Origin: a bacterium
GTDB lineage: Bacteria; Cyanobacteriota; Vampirovibrionia; Gastranaerophilales; Gastranaerophilaceae
Assembly (NCBI GenBank): GCA_017536545.1
Contig: JAFXHF010000017.1
Coordinates: 62,001-126,000 of the forward strand
DNA: 64,000 bases
Reading direction: 5' to 3'
Shown: positions 61,992-64,000 of the stretch, piece after piece
Layout: every line of letters begins with the position of its first letter
Numbering within the stretch: the stretch's first letter is position 1
Made by a program: the position numbers and the translations under genes
The notes under the pieces: model-generated
Databases searched by the model: none
The model's input: only the letters and a program-made list of their open reading frames with translations
Told to the model about the DNA's origin: nothing

Positions 61992-62795
61992 ATGAAGAGT
62001 GTTAAAGTTCAATGTCCTGCTAAAATCAATTTGGACTTGAAGGTTATAAATAAAAGAGAAGATGGGTTTCATAATATCGAAAGTGTTATGCAAACTATTA
62101 GTTTGTATGATTATTTGACTATAAGTATAGACTCATCTAAAGAAGTTAATATTGTGTTATCTGGGACAAGTGATGAAATCCCTTATGATGAACGAAATTT
62201 AGTTTATAAGGCTGTTAAATTATTTTTTGACGAAGTAAAAATTGAGCCTGTGAATATTAATGTATATATTGAGAAAAATATACCAATTGCTGCAGGATTA
62301 GCGGGTGGAAGTACAGATGCAGCAGGGACATTGTATGGTCTTAATAAATTGTTTGATGATATTTTGTCAGAAAACGAACTTCATAATTTGTGTGCAAAAT
62401 TAGGCTCGGACTTAAATGTTTGTTTAATGGGTGGCAAATTGCAAACTTCAGGGCGTGGTGAAAAGGTTGCAAAGTTGCCATTTGAAGAATTTAGTGTAAA
62501 TTTAATCAAACCAATTGAACTAGGTATCTCTGCAAAGGAAGCTTATACAAAATTTTCACATAAAATGACTAATAATATTGATATTGAACGAAGAAATGAA
62601 TTTGTAAATGATTTAGAGTGGGCAATAATTGATGATTATTCTCAACTTCTGTATATTAAAAAACTGTATCCTAATTCTATTATGACAGGTTCTGGTTCCA
62701 CATATTTTTCTGTAGTTGAAACTTTTAAAAATGAAGATGGCTATTGGGTTAAAAACGATTTAAAATCAGTGGATTCTGGTGTTTGTATAGTTTAA
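61992..62795 (+). CDS. ispE: 4-diphosphocytidyl-2-C-methyl-D-erythritol kinase
   Basis: GHMP kinase of the MEP isoprenoid pathway. The 267-residue protein shows CPAKINLDLKV at the start, the ATP loop PIAAGLAGGSTDAAG near residue 96, and a late GSGSTYFSV loop near 236. It is slightly shorter than the usual 280-300 residues. It shows that isoprenoids are made by the MEP route, as in Cyanobacteria. Confidence 0.96.
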   Translation: MKSVKVQCPAKINLDLKVINKREDGFHNIESVMQTISLYDYLTISIDSSKEVNIVLSGTSDEIPYDERNLVYKAVKLFFDEVKIEPVNINVYIEKNIPIAAGLAGGSTDAAGTLYGLNKLFDDILSENELHNLCAKLGSDLNVCLMGGKLQTSGRGEKVAKLPFEEFSVNLIKPIELGISAKEAYTKFSHKMTNNIDIERRNEFVNDLEWAIIDDYSQLLYIKKLYPNSIMTGSGSTYFSVVETFKNEDGYWVKNDLKSVDSGVCIV

Positions 62796-62812
62796 ATTAT
62801 TTGTTTTGTTGC

Positions 62813-62987
62813 GAAATGTTAACATAGATGACCCGAATATTAAAGTTTGTTTCCATGGTTGCCGACATGGTAGGTAGTAAAGGTTAACTGTGCATGTTTT
62901 GTGTAGAAAGGACAGTGAATGTTTTACAAAACCACCAGAGGTAAACCAGCCTAAATAATTGTGAAAATCTTAGTTTCTTAACATTTC
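62813..62987 (+). ncRNA. rod-like structured RNA candidate (6S RNA-like architecture)
   Basis: Nested helices form one long rod: GAAATGTTAA (62813-62822) with TTAACATTTC (62978-62987), TGGTTGCC (62856-62863) with GGTAAACCA (62940-62948, one bulge), TGGTAGGT (62868-62875) with ACCACCA (62931-62937, one bulge), GTAAA (62877-62881) with TTTAC (62923-62927), and ACTGT (62887-62891) with ACAGT (62912-62916). The closing stem and second helix enclose a bubble of about 30 nt on each side. The length of 175 nt, closing stem and large central bubble are those of 6S RNA. The strand is not certain, no terminator is visible, and the rest of the 346-bp gap shows nothing else clear. Confidence 0.45.
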
Positions 62988-63141
62988 TTAACTAGCTGTA
63001 AGTCAGTTATATATAGAAAGTAGATACTAAGTATATACAAAGTAAATATTTTTTAGCAATTTTTAAAAAGTAAAAAACGTTTATTAATTCATAGTGAAAA
63101 AATAATACAAGTATTCTAATAAGAAAGAAAGGACACAAGAA

Positions 63142-64000
63142 ATGAGTGGCGAAGTGAACAAAGTGAGCGTAGCTCAATTGCAAGCAAGGATTGCTGAGCT
63201 AAGAAACCAAAATACGGATGAAGCTCGTGCTGAGATTAAAAAATGTATTTCGCAAATTGGCGAATTGTTGAAAGGTGCTGGTAAAGTTGAAACAACTGGT
63301 GGCGAAATTAGCATTTCGGAAGAAATGGGCTTCCATCAAAACAACAAAATTGCGAATGATGAAGTTCAAGAGCAAATGGGTGAATTCGCGAGAGATGGTG
63401 CTGGTTCCAAAAAGGCTGCCAAAGAAAAAATTAAGGAAGAATTTGGTGGTGCTGCATTAGATGATGAAGCATATAAAGCTAAGAAAGATGAATTAAAAGC
63501 TGCTAAGGATGAGTTAAAGAAACTTGAAAAAGAAGAAAAGAAAATCAAGTATGACAAAAATGACCCTGAAGCATTTAATAAAAAACAAGCTGAAATTCAA
63601 CCAAAATTAGCTGCTGCAAGAGATAAAGTGGCACAATTACAAAATGAAATGGTTGATGTTGAAGCAGCAAGACGTGGTGATAGCAACAAATTTGCTAGAA
63701 AATTTGAAAAAGCTGCACATAAAAACTATGAGCAATATGAAGAAACTCAAGGTGTTGAATATGCATTCTTAGATAAAAAAGATGCTGAAGCTTTCGTTGA
63801 GAAAAATCCAGATGCAAAAGGTAAAACAACTGTTGTAAATAATGATGATATGGAAGCATTGAACAAGTTGTACAACGAAGGTAAGGCTAAAATTGCAGAA
63901 GCTGAAGCAACAGGTGATGAAGCAAGAATCGCTGAAGCTCAAGCTCGTTATGGCGAATATTTAGAAATCTTTGGTCAAAAAGATGATGGTTCTGTTGATT
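63142..64000 (+). CDS. coiled-coil-rich protein, truncated by the window end
   Basis: An open frame of 286 codons with no stop before the window ends. The ATG at 63142 has GAAAGGA upstream. The sequence is Ala/Glu/Lys/Asp-rich with heptad-like stretches near residues 8-40, 110-180 and 245-275. No signal peptide, membrane helix or recognised domain. Codon use is of the abundant-protein kind. It could be a cytoskeletal or surface-associated filament protein, but this is only composition-based. It follows the structured RNA candidate, with its own upstream region of about 150 bp. Confidence 0.8.
   Translation, partial: MSGEVNKVSVAQLQARIAELRNQNTDEARAEIKKCISQIGELLKGAGKVETTGGEISISEEMGFHQNNKIANDEVQEQMGEFARDGAGSKKAAKEKIKEEFGGAALDDEAYKAKKDELKAAKDELKKLEKEEKKIKYDKNDPEAFNKKQAEIQPKLAAARDKVAQLQNEMVDVEAARRGDSNKFARKFEKAAHKNYEQYEETQGVEYAFLDKKDAEAFVEKNPDAKGKTTVVNNDDMEALNKLYNEGKAKIAEAEATGDEARIAEAQARYGEYLEIFGQKDDGSVD

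Noticed and set aside
62813-62987. Cyclic-di-GMP riboswitch, suggested by the CCAGAGGTAAACCAGCC stretch
   Set aside because: The conserved c-di-GMP-I core elements and tetraloop receptor are not present, and the long nested rod explains the sequence better.

Overview
The window is an AT-rich (roughly one third G+C by eye), densely packed stretch of bacterial chromosome. The encoded proteins point to a diderm, non-photosynthetic relative of the Cyanobacteria, most likely Vampirovibrionia/Melainabacteria of the Gastranaerophilales type. Signs of an outer membrane are lpxA, a family-9 (heptosyltransferase-like) glycosyltransferase, an OmpA-type peptidoglycan-binding protein and a Skp/OmpH-like protein. 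There is a fermentation-type iron alcohol dehydrogenase and no photosynthesis or respiratory gene. Several secreted or low-complexity proteins look lineage-restricted. The taxonomic call is an inference from gene content. I found no tRNA, rRNA, CRISPR array, integrase or insertion sequence.

Layout. 0-17 kb: TPR protein, dprA, a small membrane protein and topA run in one direction and meet an unusual aroE with a 267-residue disordered N-terminal extension. Then come a prepilin-like protein, bioB, a nitrilase-family amidase, the rpsF-ssb-rpsR operon (with a repeat element between ssb and rpsR), dapF, PBP1A with a glycosyltransferase, and an FAD-dependent dehydrogenase. 17-25 kb: a YkgJ-type cysteine protein, a 103-bp tandem repeat, the overlapping biotin operon bioF-bioG-bioC, a GC-richer structured RNA-like segment, prmC and a two-chain chromate transporter. 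25-32 kb: accessory region of HEAT-like proteins, paralogous secreted proteins, an OmpH-like protein, lipA, tgt and ndk. 32-41 kb: a metallophosphoesterase, a uvrC without the usual C-terminal HhH domain, and a five-gene operon with its own strong promoter. That operon encodes a MotA/ExbB-like channel, a MotB/OmpA-like partner, a UPF0210 protein and two paralogous proteins of unknown family. bioY and rimI follow. 41.5-47 kb: the translation/transcription operon infA-rpmJ-rpsM-rpsK-rpsD-rpoA-rplQ-truA-rplM-rpsI. 47-64 kb: two large lineage-type proteins of unknown function, an M29 aminopeptidase, lpxA, iron alcohol dehydrogenase, a dicarboxylate/amino-acid symporter with ileS, dnaB, a plant-type glutamate-cysteine ligase, rsmA-ispE, a rod-like RNA candidate, and a coiled-coil-rich ORF running off the end.

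How it works together. Biotin supply is split over three loci: bioC and bioG start and release the pimeloyl chain, bioF and bioB act later, and bioY imports. bioA and bioD are not in the window. The most interesting candidate system is the stator-like operon at 35.9-40.1 kb. It resembles the ZorA/ZorB core of Zorya anti-phage systems or another ion-driven 5:2 motor, but its downstream partners are not those of the described Zorya types. Other signals that the genes do not explain are a strongly over-represented 9-mer (GGGGTAAAT), a set of promoters whose -10 box sits about 6 nt before the start codon (leaderless mRNAs), and several structured intergenic RNAs.
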